Assembly: GCA_022953095.1 (NCBI GenBank)
Contig: JALJCR010000001.1
Coordinates: 1,212,501-1,276,500 of the forward strand
DNA: 64,000 bases
Direction of reading: 5' to 3'
Source of the DNA: Qipengyuania sp. ABI-127-1
GTDB lineage: Bacteria; Pseudomonadota; Alphaproteobacteria; Sphingomonadales; Sphingomonadaceae
The position numbers were made by a program, and so were the translations under genes. Under the pieces are notes generated by a model, which did no database searches, had not been told where the DNA came from, and worked only from the letters and a program-made list of their open reading frames with translations. This document shows, piece after piece, positions 17,927 through 25,464 of the stretch. Numbering within the stretch: position 1 is the first letter of the stretch; each line of letters begins with the position of its first letter.

Positions 17927-19024
17927 TTAGCGCAGCCGATCCGGTGCCAGCGCCGCTTGTTCGACGCCCACTGCCTGCAATTCCTCCGGCCATTCGCCCC
18001 CCACGGCCAGCGCTTCTGTGGCCAAGGCCATGGCGGGTGAGGTCTGGAGGCCGAAGCCGCCCTGGCCCGCCAGCCAGAGAAAGCCCGGTGCGGTCACGTC
18101 GAAGCCAGCCACGGGCAGGCGATCCGGGGTAAAGCTCCGCAGTCCCGCCCACTTGCTTGCCAGGCGCGGGATCGTGAGCGTGGTGGCCTCCTCAACCCGC
18201 CAGGCGGCGAGCGCGACGTCCTCCTCCTCGGGCTGGGCATCGCACGGGTCGCTTTCGCCTTCGTCCATCGGACTGGCGAGCAGGCGGCCGCTTCCCTCAG
18301 GCTCGATGTAGAAACCGGGGCCGACGGTTTTGGTGAAAGGCCAGGCGGACACGTCCAGCGGCACGTCGAAGGTGATGACCGTGCGCCGCAGCGGGCGGAT
18401 ACCGATCGGGCGCACACCGGCGAGACGCGCCACGTCGTCCACCCAGGACCCGGCGGCATTCACCACCATGCGCGCGGCATAGCTCGCCCCCGGCGTATCG
18501 ACGATCCAGCACCGGCCATCGTGGCGCATCGCCGTCACCGGAGCCTCGACCGCCAGCGTGCCGCCCGCGCCAGCCAGCGCCTTGCGGTGGGTTTCGAGCA
18601 GGGCATGCGCATCGAGCTTGCGGCCATCCCCGTCGAGCAGCGCACCGACGATCGCATCCTCGCGCAGTATTGGAACGATAGCGCGCGTCTCGGCGACCGA
18701 CAGGCGCTGAACCTGTGAAACCCATTCGCGGTAAGTCGCCTCGAGCCGGTCCAGCATCTTGTCCTGTCCCGCCAGCGCGATGAACAGCGCGGGGTGGGGG
18801 TGCGCGCCCGGCGGTTCCATCAGCGGAATGCTCGCCGCGGTCAACGCGCGCACCAGCGGAGCCTCCATGTCGAAATGGGCGAAGGCGGCGCTGCGGCCCG
18901 AGGAATGGACGCCGGGGGCAGCCTCCGCCTCGCATACTACGGTGCGTCCGTGCCGGGCGAGGCGCGCCGCTGCAGAAAGCCCCGCAATCCCCGCACCCAC
19001 CACGAGGAAATCGACCGTGTCCAT
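17927..19024 (-). CDS. FAD-dependent DAO-family oxidoreductase
   Basis: A 365-residue member of the D-amino-acid/glycine oxidase (DadA-like) fold. It has the N-terminal ADP-binding motif FLVVGAGIAGLSAAARLARHG, the VVNAAGSWVDDVARLAGV region near the flavin, and the C-terminal second FAD contact VTAPGFLWLAGQGGFGLQTSPAM. Substrate is not evident; deamination of a D-amino or imino acid is the family norm. The strong GGAGGCGGA site directly before ATG 19024 fixes the start. It is divergent from the SDR pair with a 71-base gap. Confidence 0.87.
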   Translation of the reverse strand: MDTVDFLVVGAGIAGLSAAARLARHGRTVVCEAEAAPGVHSSGRSAAFAHFDMEAPLVRALTAASIPLMEPPGAHPHPALFIALAGQDKMLDRLEATYREWVSQVQRLSVAETRAIVPILREDAIVGALLDGDGRKLDAHALLETHRKALAGAGGTLAVEAPVTAMRHDGRCWIVDTPGASYAARMVVNAAGSWVDDVARLAGVRPIGIRPLRRTVITFDVPLDVSAWPFTKTVGPGFYIEPEGSGRLLASPMDEGESDPCDAQPEEEDVALAAWRVEEATTLTIPRLASKWAGLRSFTPDRLPVAGFDVTAPGFLWLAGQGGFGLQTSPAMALATEALAVGGEWPEELQAVGVEQAALAPDRLR

Positions 19025-19095
19025 TCCGCCTCCGTTGCCCGTTGCATTCAATCCGCCTAACCTGCCGCAAAATACGCGCGATGGGGAGCGGGCAG

Positions 19096-20115
19096 ATGGC
19101 AGGCACCGTACTGGTAACCGGCGGAACGGGATATATCGGCGGTGAAGTGATCGAACGGTTGCTGGCCAAGGGCCACAGCGTCCACACTACGGTCAGGAAT
19201 CTGGCAAAGAGCGAGCCCAGGCTGCGCGCACGCTGGCCGCGGGCGGGCGAACGGCTGAGCGTCTTCCAGGCCGATCTGATGAGCGACGATGGCTGGGCCG
19301 AGGCCAATGTCGGCTGCGATGCGGTGGCGCATGTCGCATCGCCCTTCCCGCTGAGCGTACCGAAGAACAAGAACGACCTGATCGTTCCCGCGAGAGAAGG
19401 CACGCTGCGCGCCCTGAAATTCGCGCATGCGGCGGGGATTGCGCGCTTCGTCCAGACCAGCAGCGCGGCGGCCATCGCCTATGGCCATCCGGAAAAGAAC
19501 CATTTCGACCACCATGACTGGACCAATCTCGATGCTGACGTGCCGCCCTATATCGAGAGCAAGACCGTGGCCGAGCGCGCCGCGCGCGACTGGGTGGCGG
19601 CGCACGCACCCGACATGGCGTTCTGCTCGATCAATCCGGTGGCCGTTTTCGGCCCGGTCTATAACGACGATATGTCGACCAGTGTCGAGTTGGTGAAAAA
19701 GATCATCGACGGTTCGATCCCCCTGATCCCCGACATGGGCATTTGCGTGACCGATGTGCGCGACGTGGCCGAAGCGCATGTGCGCGCGATTGAGGCTCCG
19801 GCGGAAAAGGTGCGCGGCGAGCGTTTCCCTACCAGCGAGAAGTTCATGTGGATTCGCGAAATGGCCGATGTGGTCCGCGCACGTGTACCCGAACATGCGG
19901 GCAAGGTGCCCAGGCGCCCGATGCCCGACTGGCTGGTCAGAGTGCTCGCGCTGTTCATGGACGAGATGAAACAGATCAAGGGCGAACTCGGCAATGTTCG
20001 CGATGTGTCGGGCAAGCATACCGAGGAGGCGCTCGGCTTCACCTTCATTCCAGCCGAACAGACGCTGGAAGACACCGTGCGCAGTCTCGTCGAAAAGGGG
20101 ATCGTGAAAGCTTGA
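19096..20115 (+). CDS. Extended SDR / dihydroflavonol-reductase-like NAD(P)-dependent epimerase
   Basis: A 339-residue extended short-chain dehydrogenase with the Rossmann GGTGYIGGEV motif near the N-terminus, a catalytic serine region (VQTSSAAAIAYG) and a YxxxK-type YIESK. The sequence style (HVASPFPLSVPKN, NPVAVFGP) is that of dihydroflavonol/cinnamoyl-CoA reductase-like bacterial proteins acting on aldehydes or ketones. ATG 19096 is preferred because GGGGAGCGGG precedes it; ATG 19081 is an alternative. Its stop shares one base with the next SDR gene, so both are likely co-expressed. Confidence 0.88.
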   Translation: MAGTVLVTGGTGYIGGEVIERLLAKGHSVHTTVRNLAKSEPRLRARWPRAGERLSVFQADLMSDDGWAEANVGCDAVAHVASPFPLSVPKNKNDLIVPAREGTLRALKFAHAAGIARFVQTSSAAAIAYGHPEKNHFDHHDWTNLDADVPPYIESKTVAERAARDWVAAHAPDMAFCSINPVAVFGPVYNDDMSTSVELVKKIIDGSIPLIPDMGICVTDVRDVAEAHVRAIEAPAEKVRGERFPTSEKFMWIREMADVVRARVPEHAGKVPRRPMPDWLVRVLALFMDEMKQIKGELGNVRDVSGKHTEEALGFTFIPAEQTLEDTVRSLVEKGIVKA

Positions 20116-20837
20116 TGGACATGAATGGCAAGCGCGTGCTCCTCACCGGAGGCACAGCGGGTATCGGCGAGCAGATGGCGCTCCAGCTCAGGGACAAGGG
20201 TGCCGAGGTGATCGTGACCGGGCGTTCGCTCAAGCGGCTGGAGGCGATGCGCAAGCGCGGGTTCGAGGCGGTGGAGGCGGATCTTCACACCCCGCTCGGC
20301 GCCGAGCGCATTCTTCATGCGCTCGGAGACCGCATCATCGATGTGCTGGTCAACAATGCCGGCCAGGGGGTCGACCACGATTTCCGCGAAGCCGCGCCCG
20401 ATGCGGATGCGGCGGACGATTGCATCTATACCAATCTCAACACGCCGATCCGGCTGATTACCGCGCTTGTTCCGCGGCTGAAGAAGCGGCCCGAGGCGGC
20501 GATCGTCAATGTCACCAGCGGGCTTGCCATCGCGCCGCGCGCGGGCGGGCCGGTCTATTGCGCGACCAAGGCGGCGCTGCGCAGCTATACGCAGGCGATC
20601 CGCGCGCAACTGGCCGATACGAATGTCGCGGTAATCGAGGCGCTGCCGCCGGTGGTCGACACCCAGATGACTGCCGGGCGCACCAACAAGAAGATGCCGC
20701 CCGAAGAATGCGCGCGGCAGATCGTCCACGCGCTGGAGAAGGGGCAGTCGGAAGCCAATGTCGGCATGGTCAAGATACTGAAGGCGGTTCACTCGGCTTC
20801 GCCGGCATTGGCGCGTAAAGTGATGCTGCGGTTTTAA
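20115..20837 (+). CDS. Classical short-chain dehydrogenase (DltE-like)
   Basis: A 240-residue classical SDR with cofactor motif TGGTAGIGEQ, NNAGQG, active-site serine in VNVTSGLA and the YxxxK motif in VYCATKAAL. It resembles the DltE/YciK-like group of oxidoreductases of unknown substrate. The TGATG overlap with the upstream extended SDR suggests translational coupling and a shared pathway, perhaps reduction of a carbonyl compound; no pathway gene nearby identifies it. Confidence 0.88.
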   Translation: MDMNGKRVLLTGGTAGIGEQMALQLRDKGAEVIVTGRSLKRLEAMRKRGFEAVEADLHTPLGAERILHALGDRIIDVLVNNAGQGVDHDFREAAPDADAADDCIYTNLNTPIRLITALVPRLKKRPEAAIVNVTSGLAIAPRAGGPVYCATKAALRSYTQAIRAQLADTNVAVIEALPPVVDTQMTAGRTNKKMPPEECARQIVHALEKGQSEANVGMVKILKAVHSASPALARKVMLRF

Positions 20838-20936
20838 AGCACCGCTCCACTCGGGTACGAATCGCGTCGGCGCATTGCCACTGGGCCAAGGGCTCGTCAC
20901 AAGGCGCATGAAACGAATCGCTGACGGGATATTTGC

Positions 20937-21485
20937 ATGAACATGCTGGCGTCGCGCGGGCAGCTGCGCGCAAGTTTCATTCGCTGGGCACTTTTCACGG
21001 TTCCGCTTTGCGTGTTGCTGGGCTTCCTTGCGGGGATGTTGGGCAGCCCCGACACCGCCTGGTTCCAGAGCCTCGCAAAGCCGGATATCTACCCCGAACC
21101 CAAATGGTTCGGTATCGTCTGGACGATCCTCTATGCGATGATCGGCCTGTCGGTGGCGCTCGTCGCTTCGGCTTGGGGCGCACGCGGGCGCACCGCTGCC
21201 CTATGGGTTTTCGCGGTGCATTTCGTGCTCAACCTTTCGTGGAGTTACGTGTTCTTCGGTGCGCAGCAGATCACCGGGGCGCTTTTCCTGCTGGTCGCAA
21301 TCGTGCTCTCCCTGCTGGTGGTCATCGCGCTGTTCTGGCGCGTGCGGAAACTCGCCGCAGTTCTGCTGGTGCCCTATCTCGCCTGGGTCTGCTTCGCGAC
21401 CGCACTGAATTACCAGTTTTTGCAGCTCAATCCCGATGCGGATGGTGGCGGTCCTGACGGCGCGGTGGAGCGGGTGAGGATTTAA
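20937..21485 (+). CDS. tspO: TspO/MBR family tryptophan-rich sensory protein
   Basis: A 182-residue membrane protein with five hydrophobic segments and the family features WFQSLAKPDIYPEPKWFGIVW, the LNLSWSYVFFG segment and the C-terminal YLAWVCFATALNYQF. TspO proteins bind porphyrins and cholesterol-like ligands and act in tetrapyrrole- or stress-linked regulation in alphaproteobacteria. The stop codon is followed directly by a double-hairpin repeat that probably also ends transcription. Confidence 0.93.
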   Translation: MNMLASRGQLRASFIRWALFTVPLCVLLGFLAGMLGSPDTAWFQSLAKPDIYPEPKWFGIVWTILYAMIGLSVALVASAWGARGRTAALWVFAVHFVLNLSWSYVFFGAQQITGALFLLVAIVLSLLVVIALFWRVRKLAAVLLVPYLAWVCFATALNYQFLQLNPDADGGGPDGAVERVRI

Positions 21486-21603
21486 GGTTTGTTGCGTGGG
21501 GTTAGGACCTGCGTCCTGACCTTTCGGCACCGGCCCACGCCCCCTCCCGTCCACCCACGGCACGGTATCTTATGGGTGGTCGGGAGGGGGCGTGGGACGG
21601 TGC
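21486..21603. repeat. Double-hairpin dispersed repeat, copy A
   Basis: Directly after the tspO stop. Hairpin 1 pairs GGTTAGGAC with GTCCTGACC. Hairpin 2 pairs 24-base arms at 21534-21557 and 21573-21596 with one mismatch. The whole unit, including flanking TTGTTGC and CAGCC blocks, aligns with 25305-25422. Several differences between copies keep base pairing, for example A-T changing to G-C in hairpin 1. Confidence 0.8.
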
Positions 21604-21684
21604 AGCCGCAAGCCATCGACGGAGGTCGATAGCGTACCCAACAAAAACTGGACAAAAGTGCCCGCACGAACCATTTGATCGGCC

Positions 21685-21930
21685 ATGCAAAGCCAGAACC
21701 CGTTGATCGCCGATTTCGTCAAACTCGCCAATTCGGCGGCCGGTACGCTTGCCGGCATGGGGCGCGAGGCACGCGATGCCGCGCGCGAGCGGGCGAAGGA
21801 AACTTTCGGCGGGATGGATTTTGTCAGCCGCGAGGAATTCGACGCGGTCAAGATGATGGCCGGCAAGGCACGCGAAGAAGCGGAAGACCTCAAGGCCCGC
21901 GTCGCGGCTTTGGAAGCGAAAGCCAAATGA
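21685..21930 (+). CDS. ubiK: UbiK/BMFP-family ubiquinone biosynthesis accessory factor
   Basis: An 81-residue protein that is helical almost throughout, with a C-terminal coiled coil (SREEFDAVKMMAGKAREEAEDLKARVAALEAKAK). This is the hallmark of the BMFP/YqiC family, including UbiK, which assists aerobic ubiquinone synthesis through the UbiJ/UbiK complex. The N-terminal amphipathic part contains FVKLANSAAGTLAGMGREARD. The stop lies one base from the palindromic repeat preceding the GIY-YIG gene. Confidence 0.85.
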   Translation: MQSQNPLIADFVKLANSAAGTLAGMGREARDAARERAKETFGGMDFVSREEFDAVKMMAGKAREEAEDLKARVAALEAKAK

Positions 21931-21931
21931 C

Positions 21932-21963
21932 CGTCGCCCCTGCGAAGGCAGGGGCCCAGATAA
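21932..21963. repeat. Left 32-bp inverted repeat of the GIY-YIG cassette
   Basis: Begins CGTCG and contains the self-complementary hairpin CCCCTGC-GAAG-GCAGGGG, then CCCAGATAA. It is the exact reverse complement, 32 of 32 bases, of 22293-22324. Confidence 0.9.
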
Positions 21964-21986
21964 CGGTCCCGCAAGCGGCTCGCTGA

Positions 21987-22274
21987 ATGGTCGGCTGCTG
22001 GGTCTATATCATGACCAACGGCCCGCATGGCACGCTCTACATCGGCGTGACGAGCGACATTGCGGCCCGCGTTCACGCACATCGCGAGGGACGAGGTTCG
22101 GAGTTTTGCCGCAAGCACGGCCTCAACCGGTTGGTTTACGCCGAGCATTTCGAGGATATCCATGAGGCAATCACCCGCGAAAAAGCGATGAAGCGCTGGA
22201 AGCGGCAATGGAAGCTCAAACTGATCCGGCGAGACAACCCCGACTGGAGCGATTTGTTCGAAACAATCCAGTGA
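21987..22274 (+). CDS. Single-domain GIY-YIG nuclease between inverted repeats
   Basis: A 95-residue stand-alone GIY-YIG domain of the small putative-endonuclease (COG2827-like, URI-domain) type. It has WVYIMTNGPHGTLYIGVTSD, the catalytic arginine region HAHREGRGSEFCRKHG, the LVYAEHFED strand and the metal-binding glutamate in ITREKAMKRWKR. No DNA-binding domain is fused. The gene begins 23 bases inside the left copy of a perfect 32-bp inverted repeat and ends 18 bases before the right copy, so it fills the space between them. The ribosome site is weak. Confidence 0.9.
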   Translation: MVGCWVYIMTNGPHGTLYIGVTSDIAARVHAHREGRGSEFCRKHGLNRLVYAEHFEDIHEAITREKAMKRWKRQWKLKLIRRDNPDWSDLFETIQ

Positions 22275-22292
22275 ACGGGCCAATCGCGTCCC

Positions 22293-22324
22293 TTATCTGG
22301 GCCCCTGCCTTCGCAGGGGCGACG
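22293..22324. repeat. Right 32-bp inverted repeat of the GIY-YIG cassette
   Basis: Exact reverse complement of 21932-21963, ending GGGGCGACG. Together the arms delimit a 393-bp unit (21932-22324) holding only the nuclease gene. Confidence 0.9.
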
Positions 22325-22344
22325 TAAGTCGTTAATCGTTGAAC

Positions 22345-22944
22345 ATGCACCTCACCGCACCCGCCATATTGATCGCCGCGCGCCCGCATGGGGAAACGGC
22401 GGTGATCGCGCGGCTGCTGACCGAGGAGAGCGGTGTGGTCGCGGCCTATGTCGCGGGCGGGCGCGGGCGGCAGTTGCGGCCGGTAATGATCCCCGGAAAC
22501 GTGGTGCAGGCGGACATCCGCGCCAAGTCGGACAGCCAGCTACCATTTGCCAGGCTGGAGCTGGTGCAGAGCCGGGGGCCGTGGCTGTCCGAACCGCTAT
22601 CGTCCGCCGCAATCGCATGGGCCACCGCGCTTACGGCCGCGGCATTGCCCGAGCGCAACCCCTATCCCACCCTTTACGCGGCACTCGGCGGACTGCTCGA
22701 TGCGATCTGTTCGGCCGATGCTGCGCGCCAGTGGGTCGAGGCGCTGGCTATTTACGAGGCGCTGCTGCTGCGCGAGCTGGGCTATGGCGGCGAGCGGCCC
22801 GCGATAGCGGACCTTGGGCAGGCCTTGGAAATTCTCGACCGCCAGGAACCGCTTATCGCACGCTACCTGCTTGCCGATACCCGGGCCGACGTCCTAGCTG
22901 CACGGCAACTCCTCAGGCAGCGGCTGGCACGGATGATATCCTGA
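22345..22944 (+). CDS. recO: DNA repair protein RecO
   Basis: Recombination mediator that helps load RecA on gaps with RecR. The protein is about 199 residues, with an N-terminal OB fold (ILIAARPHGETAVIARLLTEESGVVAAYVAGGRG, VQADIRAKSD) and the helical C-terminal domain (ALAIYEALLLRELGYGGE). It lacks the zinc cysteines of some homologues and is shorter than E. coli RecO (about 240), as is usual in alphaproteobacteria. ATG 22345 is preferred over the TTG six bases upstream. The right arm of the GIY-YIG cassette ends 20 bases before it. Confidence 0.9.
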   Translation: MHLTAPAILIAARPHGETAVIARLLTEESGVVAAYVAGGRGRQLRPVMIPGNVVQADIRAKSDSQLPFARLELVQSRGPWLSEPLSSAAIAWATALTAAALPERNPYPTLYAALGGLLDAICSADAARQWVEALAIYEALLLRELGYGGERPAIADLGQALEILDRQEPLIARYLLADTRADVLAARQLLRQRLARMIS

Positions 22945-22946
22945 TC

Positions 22947-23048
22947 GGTCATTGCGAGGAGCCGCTGGCGACGAAGCAATCCATGGCGTTTCGGTAGCCG
23001 CATTGTCGGTCCATGGATTGCCGCGCGGCCGTGCCGCTCGCAATGACG
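22947..23048. repeat. REP-like inverted pair filling the recO-leuB gap
   Basis: Left arm GGTCATTGCGAGGAGC... and right arm ...GCTCGCAATGACG are complementary at their ends. Inner arms GCAATCCATGG (left) and CCATGGATTGC (right) also pair. The unit occupies nearly the whole gap; its end TGACG is followed directly by GAGG, the probable leuB ribosome site. It is the same family as 40213-40314. Confidence 0.85.
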
Positions 23049-23058
23049 AGGTAGTGAC

Positions 23059-24126
23059 TTGAAGATTGCAGTTTTCGCAGGCGACGGGATTGGTCCCGAG
23101 GTTACGGCGCAGGCGCTGCGCGTGCTCGATGAACTCGCGCTGCCCGGCTTGACGCTGTTGGAGGGCGATGTCGGCGCTGTTGCCTACCGCCGCCATGGGC
23201 ATCCGCTCCCGCAGGAAACGCTGCAAATGGCTTGCGCCGCCGATGCTGTGCTGTTCGGCGCGGTGGGGGATTTCACCTGCGACGACCTGCCGCGCGACTT
23301 GCGGCCCGAACAGGCGATCCTCGGCCTGCGCAGCGAGCTTGGCCTGTTCGCGAACCTGCGCCCGGCGGCTGGCTTTCCCGGCCTCGAACACCTGTCCTCG
23401 CTCAAACCCGAAGTCGCGCGCAGCATCGACCTGCTCGTCGTGCGTGAGCTGAATGGCGATGTCTATTTCGGCGACAAGGGCGAACGCGAGAGTACCGGCG
23501 GCCGCGAGGGATGGGATGCCATGTCCTATAACGAGGCCGAAGTGCGCCGCATCGCGCACACCGCCTTTCGCGCCGCAATGGGCCGGAACAAGCGTCTGAC
23601 CAGCGTCGACAAGGCCAATGTCCTCGAAACCAGCCGCATCTGGCGCGAGACCATGATCGAGGTGGCGAAGGACTATCCCGAAGTGGAACTCGACCACATG
23701 TATGTCGACAATGCCGCGATGCAGCTCGTCAAGGCGCCGGGCCGGTTCGACACGATCGTCACCGGCAATCTGTTCGGCGATATCCTTTCCGACCAGGCTT
23801 CCGCCTGCGTCGGGTCGATCGGCCTGCTCGCCAGCGCCTCGCTCGGCGAACGGCAGACCGATTATGGCACGTTCGGCCTTTACGAGCCGATCCATGGCAG
23901 CGCACCCGACATTGCGGGTGAGGGCAAGGCGAACCCGGTGGCCGCCGTGCTGAGCCTCGCAATGCTGCTGCGCCACTCGCTCGGGCGCGAGGAAGACGCG
24001 GCGCGAATCGAGCGCGCGGTCGGGCGCATTCTGGCCGATCGCGTGTTCGGCGGCGACCTCGGCGGCAGTGCTTCGACAGGCGAGATCGGCGATGCGATTG
24101 TTAGGAAGCTGGTAACCATATCTTGA
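23059..24126 (+). CDS. leuB: 3-isopropylmalate dehydrogenase
   Basis: NAD-dependent oxidative decarboxylation of 3-isopropylmalate in leucine synthesis. The 355-residue protein has FAGDGIGPEVTAQALRVL at the N-terminus, the substrate-binding VVRELNGDVYFGDKGE, the VDKANVLETSRIWRE lysine region and the NLFGDILSDQASACVGSIGLLASAS signature with its catalytic aspartates. It starts with TTG at 23059 behind GAGG; no in-frame ATG is close. The palindromic repeat 22947-23048 ends 10 bases upstream. Confidence 0.95.
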   Translation: MKIAVFAGDGIGPEVTAQALRVLDELALPGLTLLEGDVGAVAYRRHGHPLPQETLQMACAADAVLFGAVGDFTCDDLPRDLRPEQAILGLRSELGLFANLRPAAGFPGLEHLSSLKPEVARSIDLLVVRELNGDVYFGDKGERESTGGREGWDAMSYNEAEVRRIAHTAFRAAMGRNKRLTSVDKANVLETSRIWRETMIEVAKDYPEVELDHMYVDNAAMQLVKAPGRFDTIVTGNLFGDILSDQASACVGSIGLLASASLGERQTDYGTFGLYEPIHGSAPDIAGEGKANPVAAVLSLAMLLRHSLGREEDAARIERAVGRILADRVFGGDLGGSASTGEIGDAIVRKLVTIS

Positions 24127-24152
24127 GGAATGCCGCATAACCGGGTCATGCA

Positions 24153-25298
24153 ATGGATATGACCCCGGAAACGCAGCCCTCCATAGCTAGTGCGGCCTCC
24201 AGCGTCCGTCCGCTGGACCTCGCGATCATCCTGCCGACGCTCAACGAGCGCGACAATCTCGAACCGCTGGTCGAGCGGATCGAGGATGCGCTGGGCATCT
24301 CGGGCTGGGAGGTGCTGATCGTCGACGACAATTCGTCCGACGGAACCAGCGACGAGGCTCGCCGTCTGTCGCTGTCCGACCCGCGCGTTCGGGTCATTCA
24401 GCGGATCGGCCGCCGGGGCCTGTCGAGCGCGGCGATCGAGGGGTTCTGCGCCACTGCCGCGCCCTATGTGGCAGTGATGGATGCCGACCACCAGCACGAT
24501 CCCAAGCTGCTTGTTGATATGCTTGCGGCAGTCAAATCGGGCGAGGCCGAGGTCGCCGTGGCCAGCCGCTTCGCCGAAGGCGCGAGCATGGAGGAATGGG
24601 GCCGTCCCGACCGCGAGAAGCTGTCGAGCGTGGCCAATTTCCTCGCCCGCAAGCTGACCGGTGTGGACCTGTCCGATCCGATGAGCGGCTTTTTCCTGCT
24701 GCCCACCGCGACGGCGCGCCGCCTGGTGCCGAACCTGTCGGGTATCGGCTTCAAGATATTACTCGACCTGCTCGCCACTTCCGACACACCGCTCAAGGTG
24801 AAGGATTTTCCGATGAATTTCTCCGCCCGTCGCTCCGGCGAAAGCAAGCTCGATCGTGCGATTGCCCTCGATTTTCTCGCCGGTCTTTATGACAAGAGCT
24901 TCGGGCGGGTGATCCCCACACGCTTCGCGCTGTTCGGCACGGTCGGGGTTATCGGTATCGGCGTGCACATGGCGATCCTTTATGCCTTCCTGTTGATCGT
25001 CGGAACGAATTTCGGCTGGAGCCAGGCGGTCGCGACGTTCGGGGCGATGACCTTCAATTTCTGGCTCAACAACTTCCTGACCTACCGCGATCGCCGCCTG
25101 AAAGAAGCGAACAAGGTGTTCTGGGGCTGGCTCAGTTTCATCGTGGCCTGCTCGATCGGCGCCTTCGCCAATGTCGCGGTGGCGACCACGCTGTACGATC
25201 GGGGCCTGCACGAAGTGCTCGCCGCGCTGGTCGGCATCGGCATCGGCTCGGTATGGAACTACGCCCTGTCGAGCCGCTTCGTCTGGGGTAGGTATTAG
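24153..25298 (+). CDS. Polyprenyl-phosphate glycosyltransferase fused to GtrA-like domain
   Basis: A 381-residue two-domain protein. Residues about 20-240 form a GT2 DPM1-like glycosyltransferase (AIILPTLNERDNLEPLVERIE, IVDDNSSDGT, VMDADHQHDP, SGFFLLPTATARRLVP) that would attach a sugar to polyprenyl phosphate at the cytoplasmic face. Residues about 250-380 carry four membrane segments of the GtrA type (FALFGTVGVIGIGVHMAILY, FNFWLNNFLTYRDRR), associated with lipid-linked sugar flipping. It ends just before repeat copy B and faces a GT39-like gene that could use its product. Confidence 0.92.
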   Translation: MDMTPETQPSIASAASSVRPLDLAIILPTLNERDNLEPLVERIEDALGISGWEVLIVDDNSSDGTSDEARRLSLSDPRVRVIQRIGRRGLSSAAIEGFCATAAPYVAVMDADHQHDPKLLVDMLAAVKSGEAEVAVASRFAEGASMEEWGRPDREKLSSVANFLARKLTGVDLSDPMSGFFLLPTATARRLVPNLSGIGFKILLDLLATSDTPLKVKDFPMNFSARRSGESKLDRAIALDFLAGLYDKSFGRVIPTRFALFGTVGVIGIGVHMAILYAFLLIVGTNFGWSQAVATFGAMTFNFWLNNFLTYRDRRLKEANKVFWGWLSFIVACSIGAFANVAVATTLYDRGLHEVLAALVGIGIGSVWNYALSSRFVWGRY

Positions 25299-25304
25299 GG
25301 ATTG

Positions 25305-25422
25305 TTGCATGCGGTCGGGACATCCATCCCGGCCCTGCGGCGGCACCAGCCCACTCCCCCACTCGGCCACCCATTCAACATGATCCCGTGGGTGGCCGGG
25401 AGGGGGAGCGGGAAGGCACAGC
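25305..25422. repeat. Double-hairpin dispersed repeat, copy B
   Basis: Starts within ten bases of the GT2-GtrA stop. Hairpin 1 pairs GGTCGGGAC with ATCCCGGCC. Hairpin 2 has 24-base arms at 25350-25373 and 25389-25412 with three mismatches. It aligns along its length with copy A at 21486-21603. The rest of the gap, to 25464, shows nothing recognisable. Confidence 0.8.
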
Positions 25423-25464
25423 CCAGGGAAGCGCAGATGCGCTTTCCGCACGCAGCGAAAAACT

